DNA of 64,000 nucleotides from a bacterium. Its GTDB lineage: Bacteria > Cyanobacteriota > Sericytochromatia > S15B-MN24 > UBA4093. This document shows, one piece after another, positions 32,612-40,264 of this stretch. Where the stretch lies: the NCBI GenBank assembly GCA_017744355.1, contig JAGIBK010000001.1, positions 707,694-771,693 on the forward strand, given 5' to 3'. The stretch's first letter is position 1. The number at the start of each line of letters is the position of its first letter. The translations under genes were made by a program, and so were the position numbers. Under the pieces are notes generated by a model. It saw nothing but the letters and a program-made list of their open reading frames with translations, ran no database searches and was not told the DNA's origin.

Positions 32612-32947
32612 ATGGCGCAGGAACGACTCTTCCCACCGGCCCAGACGCCGGTGCAGATGGGCCTCTCGGGCGCGGACCCGGCGTCGCCCTTCTATCGCCA
32701 GCCGTACTCACCCGAGATCCTCGACCTCGAGATTCCCTACTTCATCAAGCGCTGCCGGTGGGCGATCCGCGAGATCGCCGAGGCCTGGCAGGCTCTGGTG
32801 GAGCTCGGAGCCGAGGTGCCGAGCCGTGAGGCTCGGATGTACCAGCGAATCGCCGAGCGCTACACGGAGTTCTCGGCAGATGAGGCGTCCGCCGGGGTCC
32901 CGATCTCGGCCGCCCAAGTGACGGAGGTTCCTCATGAGAGAAGCTGA
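32612..32947 (+). CDS. Hypothetical phage protein, 111 residues
   Basis: The start MAQERLFPPAQTPVQ comes two bases after the helicase stop; GGGAGG is six bases before the ATG. The central helix EIPYFIKRCRWAIREIAEAWQALVELG is well formed. It overlaps the next gene by 14 bases. No family is recognised; position suggests a replication accessory. Confidence 0.6.
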   Translation: MAQERLFPPAQTPVQMGLSGADPASPFYRQPYSPEILDLEIPYFIKRCRWAIREIAEAWQALVELGAEVPSREARMYQRIAERYTEFSADEASAGVPISAAQVTEVPHERS

Positions 32948-33251
32948 GATCCAAGCCGCCGTGCTCCGAGTGCTCGGCGCCCGGCCCGACCTCCGACTCT
33001 GGCGGGCGAACTCGGGGGCAGCGATCGATTCCCGCACGGGGCGAATGGTCCGGTTCGGCATCCCTGGGCAGGCCGACCTGTCCGGGATCCTCGCCAGCGG
33101 ACGGCGCCTGGAAATCGAGATCAAGGGCCCTCGTGGGAGTCAGACACCCGAGCAACTCCACTTCGGCGCCATGATCACGAGGTTCGGCGGCCTCTACGTC
33201 GTGGCCCATTCCCTGGAAGAAGCAGTGTTCGCCGTCGAGGAGGCCCTATGA
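32934..33251 (+). CDS. VRR-NUC domain nuclease
   Basis: The protein has 105 residues, a stand-alone VRR-NUC. MREAEIQAAVLRVLG is the N-terminal helix with the conserved Glu. FGIPGQADLSGIL supplies the G-x-D part, and RRLEIEIKGPRGSQTPEQ has the E-x-K catalytic pair and the Gln. Such nucleases are common in phage replication modules and are thought to cut branched DNA. It overlaps genes on both sides by 14 and 4 bases. Confidence 0.88.
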   Translation: MREAEIQAAVLRVLGARPDLRLWRANSGAAIDSRTGRMVRFGIPGQADLSGILASGRRLEIEIKGPRGSQTPEQLHFGAMITRFGGLYVVAHSLEEAVFAVEEAL

Positions 33252-33832
33252 ATTCCCACTACGCTCGTCTCAACCGCATCGCAGGGCAGCCTCGCCGACT
33301 TGAGGCCGCTCAGTTCGCCTACCACCAGGGCGACGACGTCGAGGCCATCTACCTCCTCCGCTGGGGATCCGTCCGATTGGCTCGGCTGTCGCTCGACGGG
33401 CACGAGACCACGCTGGCTCATTTCGGCGAGGGCGTCTGCTTCGGAGAGGCGGAGGTCCTGCTCGGGCTCGAAAGCCGGGAATGCTTCGCTCAGGCAACCT
33501 GCGATGTCGTCATCGCGCCCATCCTCTTGCGCAACCTCGGTCCCGATGACATTGCTGAACTGAATCGCCTGGCCGTGAACCGACTCTACCGGGCTCAGCT
33601 CTGCATGGCGGAGATGATTGGTCAGCACCCGTCCAAGCGCGTGGCCAGCCTCTTGCGCTACCTCTCGAGCCATGGGGCGACGATTCGCCTCTCGCACGAC
33701 GAGATCGGCATGACCACCGATTGTCCGAAGGAGGTTGTGTCGCAGACCTTGCGGCAACTCGCCAAGGTGGGTGCCGTCGCCGTCGAGCGCGGGGCGATCA
33801 AGGTTCTCGACCGCCGTCTGCTCGAAGCGTAG
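33248..33832 (+). CDS. Crp/Fnr-family transcriptional regulator
   Basis: The protein has 194 residues. The N-terminal cyclic-nucleotide-binding beta-roll runs about residues 15-110 (DDVEAIYLLRWGSVRLARLSLDGHETTLAHFGEGVCFGEAEVL). The long dimer helix and C-terminal winged helix (IRLSHDEIGMTTDCPKEVVSQTLRQLAKVGAV) follow. It lacks the Fnr N-terminal cysteine cluster. The ligand is unknown. A full-length Crp-like factor inside a phage replication operon is unusual and may sense host state. Confidence 0.85.
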   Translation: MNSHYARLNRIAGQPRRLEAAQFAYHQGDDVEAIYLLRWGSVRLARLSLDGHETTLAHFGEGVCFGEAEVLLGLESRECFAQATCDVVIAPILLRNLGPDDIAELNRLAVNRLYRAQLCMAEMIGQHPSKRVASLLRYLSSHGATIRLSHDEIGMTTDCPKEVVSQTLRQLAKVGAVAVERGAIKVLDRRLLEA

Positions 33833-33839
33833 GCGGCAA

Positions 33840-36368
33840 ATGCAGGAACGTATCTTCCATACCGAGCATGCCCTCGAGATCGCGCGGCTCGGGCTCCCGG
33901 TCTTTCCACTCTGGTGGCCCCGCGATGGCGGCTGTGCCTGCCGCGCCGGCCGGGAGTGTCGGCAACCCGGGAAGCACCCGCGCATCCTGGGTTGGCAGCA
34001 GGAGGCGACGACCGACGAGACCAAGATTCGCCAGTGGTGGGCGCACTGGCCCATGGCGAACATCGGGGTGGCAACCGGCCGCATCACCGATTCGTCGCAC
34101 CCCGGGACCATGGTGCTCGACGTCGACGCCGCGGCCGAGGGCATCGAATCGCTCGCCGCGCTCGAGGCTGCCCACGGTCCACTCCCGGAGACGGTAGAGG
34201 TCCTGACGGGACGCTCCAACCTCGACGGCGTTCGCGGCCGCCACATCTACTTTCGGCACCCCGGTCTGCCCCTCGGGAACTCGGTCAAGAAGCTGGGCCC
34301 CGGGCTCGACCTTCGCTGCGACGGGGGGCTGGTTGTCGGTCCCGGCAGCGTCCATGCGAGCGGACAGGTCTACGAGTGGGAGATCGCCCACCATCCGGAG
34401 GACATGGCCTTCGCGGAGGCTCCGCGCTGGCTGCTCGACCTCATCCTGATTGGGACGCGGCAGATCCCGGTCACGAACACGACCGCCTGGACCGAGCCCG
34501 ATGGGCTTCCGCCCGTCGAGGTCCGCATCGAACGCGCCAAAGCATGGCTCGCCGGCCGTGAGCCGGCAGTCCAAGGCCAGGGCGGCAGCAGCCACACGAT
34601 GGGCCTCTGCTCCGTCGTGACCCGTGGGTTCGCCCTCGAGCGTGACGAAGACGCCCTCGAGGCCTTGTCGGACTGGAACGCTCGCTGCGCCCCGCCCTGG
34701 GATGATCGGCCCGAGGCCAAGGCTGCGGATAGCCTCCTGCGGAAGATCCGGGAAGCGAGAACCAAGAGCTACATCTGCGGCATCGCCGACAAGCTCCAGC
34801 CGCCACGGCGCGCCTACTTCGGCAGCCAGCTCACGAGCGCGGTCGAGGCCGAGCAACCGGAACCAGGCGAAGCGGAAGAGGTCCGGATTCTCGCCATCAC
34901 GGGCAGCCATGGCGAGCTGCCGAACCTCGTCAAGGCTTCCGAGCGGGCGCTGCGCATGCAGCCGATCTATTCATTCGGCGGCAGCCTCGTGACCGTGCGC
35001 AGCGGCGCGGGGGGCCCGAGCCTGCTCCTGACCGCCAAGGATCACCTCCGACTCATGGTCAACCAGGTCATCGGATTCGCGAAGCCCGCGGGCAAGGAGT
35101 ACCGACCATGCTGGCCGCCCGACGAGGTCCTCGGTGGCTTGCTGAACAAGGGAGCTTGGGACCTGCCTGAGATAACGAGCATCGTCGAGACCCCGACTCT
35201 GCGACCCGACGGAACGATCCTGGATGCGCCCGGCTTCGATGCGCAGACCGGGATCATGTTCGTTTCGGGGGCCGAGGCCTGGGAGCCCGTTCCGGACGAG
35301 CCGACCAAGGACCAGGTCGAGGAGGCCTTCCTGTGGCTCAACGAGCCGTTCGTCGACTTCCCCTTCCAGGCTCCCCACCACCGGGCGGCCGCGGTCGCCG
35401 CGCTCATCACCGCGGTCATCCGTCCGGCGATCGCCGGCCCCGTCCCGATGTTCCTGTTCGACGCGACGACGCCAGGAACGGGCAAGGGGCTGCTCGCCAA
35501 CGTCATCTCGATCGTGGCGACCGGGCGCCGGGTCCCCATCATCTCGCCCGTGTCGGACGACGAGGAGATGCGCAAGCTCATCACGTCGCTCGCGATGGAA
35601 GGCGCGCGGATGGTCGTCTTCGACAACGTCGCCCGTTCGATCGGTGGCCCCGCACTCGATGCCGCCCTCACGTCGACCTGGTGGAGGGGCCGTATCCTCG
35701 GCACGAACCGCACGTTCAGCGGTCCTCTCAAGCCCTTCTGGGGCGCGACCGGGAACAACATCCCGGTGAAGGGCGACATGGTCCGGCGCGTCGTCTCCAT
35801 CCGCATGGCCTCGATGGTCGAAGACCCCGAGACCCGGCAGGACTTCGTCCATCCCGACCTGCTGGCCTGGGTCCGGCAGAACCGGTCCGAGCTCGTGAAG
35901 GCCGCTCTCACCGTCGTGCGTGCCCACGTCGTCGCGAGACCCGAGCGCCCGGCCGGGTTGCCGCGGCTCGGCGGTTTCGAGGAGTGGGACGACCTGGTTC
36001 GCGCACCCCTCGTCTGGCACAGGCTCCCGGACATCCTCGAGGGCAAGAAGGAGATTCGCAGGCAGGACGGCGAGACGATGGCTTTTGGTGCCGTGCTCGA
36101 GGCGTGGCACAAGCTCTTCCGCAACGAGCCACGGACCCTCCAGGTCGTCAAACGAACGACGGACGGCAATATGGATGGCGACGTCGGAATCCTCCGCGAT
36201 GCCCTGATCGAACTTGCGCCCAGCAAGGACGGCAAGGATTGGGATCCCGTCCGCGTGCGTAGCTGCTTCCGGCGCTACCAGGGGCGGGTGTTCGGTGGCC
36301 TGTGCCTGTCGGTCGGCGATCGTGCGAAGTCGGGGATGAGGTGGTGGGTGGACAGCATCGACCCATGA
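33840..36368 (+). CDS. Prim-pol primase fused to helicase-like ATPase
   Basis: The protein has 842 residues from ATG at 33840, seven bases after the Crp-like stop; an earlier frame opening overlaps that gene. The N-terminal bifunctional primase-polymerase domain has the metal-binding DVD (residues 94-96) and a GRHIYFRHPGL motif. An N-terminal cluster CACRAGREC may bind zinc. The C-terminal half has an ATPase P-loop, TTPGTGKGLL (about residues 543-552), with a downstream MVVFDN Walker B-like segment. It primes and unwinds phage DNA. The probable origin repeats start just after its stop. Confidence 0.88.
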   Translation: MQERIFHTEHALEIARLGLPVFPLWWPRDGGCACRAGRECRQPGKHPRILGWQQEATTDETKIRQWWAHWPMANIGVATGRITDSSHPGTMVLDVDAAAEGIESLAALEAAHGPLPETVEVLTGRSNLDGVRGRHIYFRHPGLPLGNSVKKLGPGLDLRCDGGLVVGPGSVHASGQVYEWEIAHHPEDMAFAEAPRWLLDLILIGTRQIPVTNTTAWTEPDGLPPVEVRIERAKAWLAGREPAVQGQGGSSHTMGLCSVVTRGFALERDEDALEALSDWNARCAPPWDDRPEAKAADSLLRKIREARTKSYICGIADKLQPPRRAYFGSQLTSAVEAEQPEPGEAEEVRILAITGSHGELPNLVKASERALRMQPIYSFGGSLVTVRSGAGGPSLLLTAKDHLRLMVNQVIGFAKPAGKEYRPCWPPDEVLGGLLNKGAWDLPEITSIVETPTLRPDGTILDAPGFDAQTGIMFVSGAEAWEPVPDEPTKDQVEEAFLWLNEPFVDFPFQAPHHRAAAVAALITAVIRPAIAGPVPMFLFDATTPGTGKGLLANVISIVATGRRVPIISPVSDDEEMRKLITSLAMEGARMVVFDNVARSIGGPALDAALTSTWWRGRILGTNRTFSGPLKPFWGATGNNIPVKGDMVRRVVSIRMASMVEDPETRQDFVHPDLLAWVRQNRSELVKAALTVVRAHVVARPERPAGLPRLGGFEEWDDLVRAPLVWHRLPDILEGKKEIRRQDGETMAFGAVLEAWHKLFRNEPRTLQVVKRTTDGNMDGDVGILRDALIELAPSKDGKDWDPVRVRSCFRRYQGRVFGGLCLSVGDRAKSGMRWWVDSIDP

Positions 36369-36371
36369 AGG

Positions 36372-36602
36372 GTGTAGATGGTGTAGATCCAGGCCCAGGG
36401 GTGTAGATCGCGAAATCGATCTACACCCCTATTTTTGGCGCCAGCACTTAGTTTCGGCCAGGTGGGTGTAGATGGTGTAGATCTTCTCGAGCCTCGAGAA
36501 GGGCCAGAAACAGCCCCCATCCCATGTGTCATGGATCATGTGTTTCTATTCGCGTTTTGGCCAGAGCGGGGGAAACTCCTACACCGCTACACCTCCTACA
36601 CC
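36372..36602. repeat. GTGTAG repeat cluster, candidate phage origin
   Basis: GTGTAGAT occurs directly at 36372, 36381, 36401, 36466 and 36475 and inverted at 36419. CTACACC, the inverted core, occurs at 36579, 36587 and 36596. The nearest copies are eight or nine bases apart. The cluster is next to the primase-helicase gene, where phage origins with iterons commonly lie. Confidence 0.55.
36397..36436 (+). terminator. Terminator after prim-pol gene
   Basis: A perfect 14-base-pair stem (AGGGGTGTAGATCG with CGATCTACACCCCT) and a loop CGAAAT are followed by ATTTTT. The stem is built from two facing GTGTAGAT repeats, so it may also be part of the origin. Confidence 0.8.
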
Positions 36603-36881
36603 CTCTGCAACCAAGTTCCTCGAAAATTGTTCAAGTAATTCTCGAAAGACCCCCATTTCAGATTGACCACGACTCATGAGGGGACTTACGCTGGATATCA
36701 GGTTCGATTGGGTGAGCGTCGCTGGCCCCGCTGGCGAGGCCGCACGGCAAGGCGCCGCCCCACGCAAATCGGTTCGTCCGACAACTCAGCTCGACCGTGA
36801 CACTTTGCCCGCTCGGGGGCCTCGGCCCTACCTGATGCGCGCAGCGTCCGGCGAAGCCATGCGAATTTTCAGGAGTCCAAG

Positions 36882-37121
36882 ATGGCAAAGACGAGACGAG
36901 GAACCAGCAAGCGCGGAGGCCGCTGGCAAGGGGCCCGCAATCAGGCGGCCCTGAACCAGAAGATCCAGCGCCAAAGCCAAACCCCGGGCGGGCTGCTGGC
37001 AGGCGATCGTGGGCAGGTCGCACTCGTGACGAGCACGCTCTCCCACCTGAGCTACCGCCACCCCGTCACTTATGGCCGGTTCGAGCTGGTGCCCGCACCC
37101 CCGGCCGTCATCAATTTCTGA
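36882..37121 (+). CDS. Hypothetical basic protein, 79 residues
   Basis: CAGGAGT lies before the ATG. The N-terminal third is strongly basic (MAKTRRGTSKRGGRWQGARN), the remainder neutral and beta-like (VALVTSTLSHLSYRHPV). It overlaps the start of the methyltransferase gene by one base. It may bind nucleic acid; the family is unknown. Confidence 0.55.
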   Translation: MAKTRRGTSKRGGRWQGARNQAALNQKIQRQSQTPGGLLAGDRGQVALVTSTLSHLSYRHPVTYGRFELVPAPPAVINF

Positions 37122-38353
37122 TGCCGAAGCCGACTCCCAAGACGGCCGAGGCCGCCGCGGTCTGGGTCGCAATCGGCGAGTTGACGCCGTGGGACCAGAA
37201 CCCGCGCAAGAACGAGGCCGCGGTCGAGAAGGTCGTCGAGAGCATCCGACGCTTCGGATTTGGCTCGCCGATCCTCGCCCGACCAAACGGCGAGGTCATC
37301 GCCGGCCACACGCGGCTCAAGGCCGCCGAGAGGCTCGGCCTCGACCGAGTTCCCGTCCGCTACCTCGACCTCGATCCCGCCGACGCTCACCTCCTGGCGC
37401 TCGCCGACAACAAGCTCGGCGAGATTGCCGAGTGGGACGAGTCGCTCCTCGCCGAGATCCTCAAGGACCTCGACCCCGAGGACGCCGCTCTCGCCGGGTT
37501 CGGTGCCGAGGAACTCGAAGACCTGCTGTCCGAGCTCGAGGAGCAGGAGGCCTTCCTGACCGATCCCGATGACGTCCCCGAGGTTCCCGAAGAACCGATC
37601 ACCAAGCCCGGGGACTTGTGGATGATGGGACGCCATCGGCTGCTCTGCGGTGACAGCACGCGAGCCGAGGACGTCGAGCGCCTGATGAACGGTCACAAGG
37701 CGACCATGGTCTTCACCGATCCGCCCTACAACGTGGACTACGTGGGCAAGACCAAGGATGCGCTCAAGATCCAGAACGACTCGATGAGCGACGCGGACTT
37801 CTTCCGCTTCCTGCTTGCCGCCTACGCGTGCATGCTCACGCACACCGAGCCAGGCGGCGCCATCTACGTCTGCCACGCGGACTCGGAGGGTACCAACTTC
37901 CGCAAGGCGCTGGTCGAGGCCGGATGGCTGCTCAAGCAGTGCCTGATCTGGGTCAAGTCGGCGTTCGTCATGGGGCGGCAGGACTACCACTGGCAACACG
38001 AACCGATCCTGTACGGCTGGGCGCCAGGCACCGCTCACCACTGGCACGGCGACCGCAAGCAGAGCACCGTCTGGAACTTTGATCGGCCCAACCGGAGCGA
38101 AGACCACCCGACGATGAAGCCGGTCGAACTGGTGGAGCGGGCGCTCGCGAACTCGTCGGTCCGGGGCGGCAAGGTGCTCGACCTCTTCGGGGGATCGGGC
38201 ACGACGCTCGTCGCCTGCGAGAAGAACGGCCGCTCGGCCTTCCTGATGGAACTGGATCCGCATTACTGCGACGTGATCGTTCGGCGTTGGGAGCAGTTCA
38301 CGGGCAAGAAGGCCGATCTGGCCAGCGGTCAAGACTCTTTCGCAAGCGCCTGA
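37121..38353 (+). CDS. ParB-N/DNA methyltransferase fusion
   Basis: The protein has 410 residues. Residues about 15-110 are a ParB N-terminal-like nuclease/NTPase domain (LTPWDQNPRKNEAAVEKVVESIRRFG, then VIAGHTRLKAAERLGL). The methyltransferase has DPPY at about 200-203 before FGGSG at about 354-358, the beta-class order. It likely methylates adenine-N6 or cytosine-N4 in phage or host DNA. No restriction enzyme is adjacent, so it is an orphan and may protect the phage genome. This architecture is common in prophages. Confidence 0.9.
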   Translation: MPKPTPKTAEAAAVWVAIGELTPWDQNPRKNEAAVEKVVESIRRFGFGSPILARPNGEVIAGHTRLKAAERLGLDRVPVRYLDLDPADAHLLALADNKLGEIAEWDESLLAEILKDLDPEDAALAGFGAEELEDLLSELEEQEAFLTDPDDVPEVPEEPITKPGDLWMMGRHRLLCGDSTRAEDVERLMNGHKATMVFTDPPYNVDYVGKTKDALKIQNDSMSDADFFRFLLAAYACMLTHTEPGGAIYVCHADSEGTNFRKALVEAGWLLKQCLIWVKSAFVMGRQDYHWQHEPILYGWAPGTAHHWHGDRKQSTVWNFDRPNRSEDHPTMKPVELVERALANSSVRGGKVLDLFGGSGTTLVACEKNGRSAFLMELDPHYCDVIVRRWEQFTGKKADLASGQDSFASA

Positions 38354-38520
38354 CGCAGGAGCCGTTCGACGACGCCGGATCGGCTTAGCCCCAGGTCCTG
38401 GGTCAGCCGATCGATTTCCAGGAGCACGTCGGGAGAGAGGCGGACGGCCACCGGTTGCCCCTTCGCCGAGCCGCCCGCGGCCTTCCGCCCGGCACCGGGC
38501 CGGTGACCACCCCTCGGCAT
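38329..38520 (-). CDS. Ribbon-helix-helix DNA-binding protein, 63 residues
   Basis: I chose MPRGGHRPGAGRKAAGG as start because its ATG overlaps the stop of the preceding minus-strand gene (ATGA). The RHH motif is QPVAVRLSPDVLLEIDRLTQDLGLSRSGVVERLLRQAL. Its 3' end overlaps the methyltransferase gene on the other strand by 25 bases. The paired small genes on the minus strand recall an antitoxin-like unit, but the partner is not a known toxin. Confidence 0.7.
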   Translation of the reverse strand: MPRGGHRPGAGRKAAGGSAKGQPVAVRLSPDVLLEIDRLTQDLGLSRSGVVERLLRQALAKES

Positions 38521-38765
38521 CACAGGGCCCACTCGGTCTCGGCGCGATCGAAGCCGACCCATTCGCCACCCTTACCGATCCCGCGGCCCGCGAGCTGCTC
38601 CTTGGCGAGCTGGGCCGCGTCGATCTTGCCGGTGGCGATCGCCATCAGGAGCTCATTGTGGGTCATGCCGAAGATGAAGAGCGGGTTGAGTTCGTCAGGG
38701 ATCGTACCGTTCATCGCGGCGGCGTTGAGGGCTGCGACTTCGGCTTTGCGGTTGTTGCTCTTCAT
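38520..38765 (-). CDS. Hypothetical protein, 81 residues
   Basis: Start MKSNNRKAEVAALNAAAMNG has AAAGGAC upstream; an earlier ATG lacks a site. The middle (FIFGMTHNELLMAIATGKIDAAQLAKEQLAGRGI) is a helical segment. It is translationally coupled to the RHH gene behind it. I do not recognise the family; a toxin or a phage moron protein are possibilities. Confidence 0.6.
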   Translation of the reverse strand: MKSNNRKAEVAALNAAAMNGTIPDELNPLFIFGMTHNELLMAIATGKIDAAQLAKEQLAGRGIGKGGEWVGFDRAETEWAL

Positions 38766-38844
38766 CTCGGTCCGTCCTTTCTGCGTGCGCCTCTCTCGAT
38801 GGTCAGACATTAGCTCGGAAGCCGCAGGAAATCAACTACAAAAT

Positions 38845-38876
38845 CAAAAAACCTCTGACAATCATCAAAAGAGGTT
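38845..38876 (-). terminator. Minus-strand terminator-like hairpin upstream of the 81-residue gene
   Basis: AACCTCT and AGAGGTT are separated by 13 bases and followed on the minus strand by TTTTTTG. It lies upstream, not downstream, of a minus-strand gene, so it may stop antisense transcripts or attenuate the small operon. Confidence 0.4.
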
Positions 38877-38905
38877 CGCCATCGCCGTCGAAGGAGGGAC
38901 GCACC

Positions 38906-39424
38906 ATGGCCACGGCCCCGAAAGGTCGCCCCTCGAAGCTCACGCCCGAGGTCCAGGAGAAAGTCTGCCAGCTGCTCAAGGCGGGCAACACGTTCCGGAC
39001 GGCCTGCGAGGTCGCGGGCATCGGCTGGAGCACGGGCAGGGAGTGGCGCACGCGGGGCGAGGAACGCCACAGCACCCGGGAGGGCGACGAGGAGTATGCG
39101 GCATTTGCAGCAGCGGTCCAAAAGGCCGAGGAGGAAGCCGCCGCTCGCAACGTGGCGCTCATCCAGAAGGCCGCCGCCAACGGCACCTGGCAGGCCGCGG
39201 CCTGGTGGCTTGAGCGGAAGTTTCCCGGCGAGTGGGCCCGGGTCGATCGCCATGAGCACACCGGCCCGCGGGGAGGCCCCATCCAACTTCAGCCCGTCAT
39301 CGACCCCGAGCAAATCAAGGCGCGTATCATCGAGATCGCGAGCGAGCTGGGCTACCAGTTGCCACCGGGTTCGAGCACGGGCGAGGTCATCGAGGTCGAA
39401 GCCGAGGAAATCGATCCCGGCTGA
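38906..39424 (+). CDS. Terminase small subunit-like protein
   Basis: The protein has 172 residues. The N-terminal helix-turn-helix GRPSKLTPEVQEKVCQLLKAGNTFRTACEVAGIGWSTGREWRTRG is typical of small terminase subunits, which bind the packaging site. A helical oligomerisation part (EEEAAARNVALIQKAAANGTWQAAAWWLERKFPGEW) follows, then an acidic tail (VIEVEAEEIDPG). GGAGGGACG precedes the ATG. The large subunit gene is not next to it because a recombinase and an antisense gene are inserted. Confidence 0.8.
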   Translation: MATAPKGRPSKLTPEVQEKVCQLLKAGNTFRTACEVAGIGWSTGREWRTRGEERHSTREGDEEYAAFAAAVQKAEEEAAARNVALIQKAAANGTWQAAAWWLERKFPGEWARVDRHEHTGPRGGPIQLQPVIDPEQIKARIIEIASELGYQLPPGSSTGEVIEVEAEEIDPG

Positions 39425-39460
39425 GGCCTCGCTCTGACCTCAAATTATTCCACTCCGGAA

Positions 39461-39541
39461 GGTTAAGGCGAAACTTAACCCTCGAATGTCAACTCACCGA
39501 CCGGTGAAGCGACGAAACCCTCTGAACGTGTGGTAACACAC
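39461..39541. repeat. Three palindromes upstream of the small serine recombinase
   Basis: GGTTAAG/CTTAACC (39461-39480), TCACCGACCGGTGA (39494-39507) and GTGTGGTAACACAC (39528-39541) are spaced 30 to 34 bases centre to centre. The layout recalls a resolvase res or regulatory region, with the gene starting 21 bases after the last one. Confidence 0.45.
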
Positions 39542-39561
39542 AGTCACGGAGGGCTGGAACG

Positions 39562-40257
39562 ATGACGAAGACGAAGGTTGTCGGCTACGTGAGGGTCAGC
39601 ACCCAGGAGCAGGCCTGCGAAGGGCACTCCCTGGCGGCGCAAGAGGCGAAACTGCGCGCCTACGCCGAACTCTACGATCTCGAACTGGTCAGGATCGAGA
39701 CGGACGCCGGGCAAAGCGGCAAGAACCTCGACCGCCCGGGCTTGCAGCGCGCCCTCGACGGCATGCGGGCCGGGGACGCCGAAGCGCTCCTCATCCCCAA
39801 GCTCGACCGCCTGACACGCTCCGTCGCCGACATGGCGCGGCTCATCGATGAGTTCTTCGGTGAGCGGTCGCGCCACAAGGCGGCCTTGCTGTCGGTGGCC
39901 GACCAGATCGACACCCGCACGGCGGGCGGACGCCTGGTGCTCAATGTGTTGGTGAGCGTGGCGCAGTGGGAGCGCGAGGCGAACGCCGAACGGACCAAGG
40001 CGGCCCTCGACCACAAGAAGTCCAAGGGCGAGTACGTGGGGGGCACGCGTCCCTTCGGGTTCGAACTCGACGGCACGCGCCTCGTGGCCATTCCCCAAGA
40101 GCAAGAGGCCATCACCCTCATCCTCGATCTACGGGGCCAGGGGCACACCCTCCGTGAGATCGCTGCTGAACTCACGCGGCGAGGAATCGGGACCAAGCGG
40201 GGCGGCCGCTGGCACGTGCAGACCGTCAAGAACATCCTTGCTCGGAGCAGTAGGTAA
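39562..40257 (+). CDS. Small serine recombinase (resolvase/invertase type)
   Basis: The protein has 231 residues. VGYVRVSTQEQ holds the nucleophile Ser13, and LIPKLDRLTRSVADM and the QWEREANAERTKAAL helix are typical. The C-terminal part (HTLREIAAELTRRGIGTKRGGRWHVQTVKNILARS) is a recombinase helix-turn-helix. GGAGGG precedes the ATG. It stands alone between terminase genes and is not needed for packaging, so it probably came as an inserted element or controls an inversion or excision nearby. Confidence 0.9.
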   Translation: MTKTKVVGYVRVSTQEQACEGHSLAAQEAKLRAYAELYDLELVRIETDAGQSGKNLDRPGLQRALDGMRAGDAEALLIPKLDRLTRSVADMARLIDEFFGERSRHKAALLSVADQIDTRTAGGRLVLNVLVSVAQWEREANAERTKAALDHKKSKGEYVGGTRPFGFELDGTRLVAIPQEQEAITLILDLRGQGHTLREIAAELTRRGIGTKRGGRWHVQTVKNILARSSR

Positions 40258-40264
40258 CTTCCGA

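Larger units (their letters stand above)
36369..36881. other. Non-coding 513-base region after the prim-pol gene
   Basis: No frame with a ribosome site is convincing here. The first 235 bases hold nine GTGTAG-type repeats, a strong terminator and a perfect 19-base palindrome with arms CTTCTCGAG and CTCGAGAAG (36483-36501). The rest (36603-36881) shows no clear element, except GGAGT just before the next gene. Confidence 0.6.

Noticed and set aside
35042..36235. Minus-strand frame opposite the prim-pol gene
   Set aside because: Ser/Arg-rich shadow of a clear ATPase-primase gene.
36371..36602. CRISPR-like array
   Set aside because: The repeats are only 6 to 8 bases, unevenly spaced and in both orientations, and no cas genes are near; the Cas4-like nuclease belongs to the phage recombination module.
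36435..36638. 67-codon frame within the GTGTAG repeat cluster
   Set aside because: It contains the repeats and palindrome and lacks a ribosome site; regulatory DNA is more likely.
36676..36954. 92-codon frame in the spacer before the methyltransferase
   Set aside because: No ribosome site and it overlaps a better-supported 79-residue gene.
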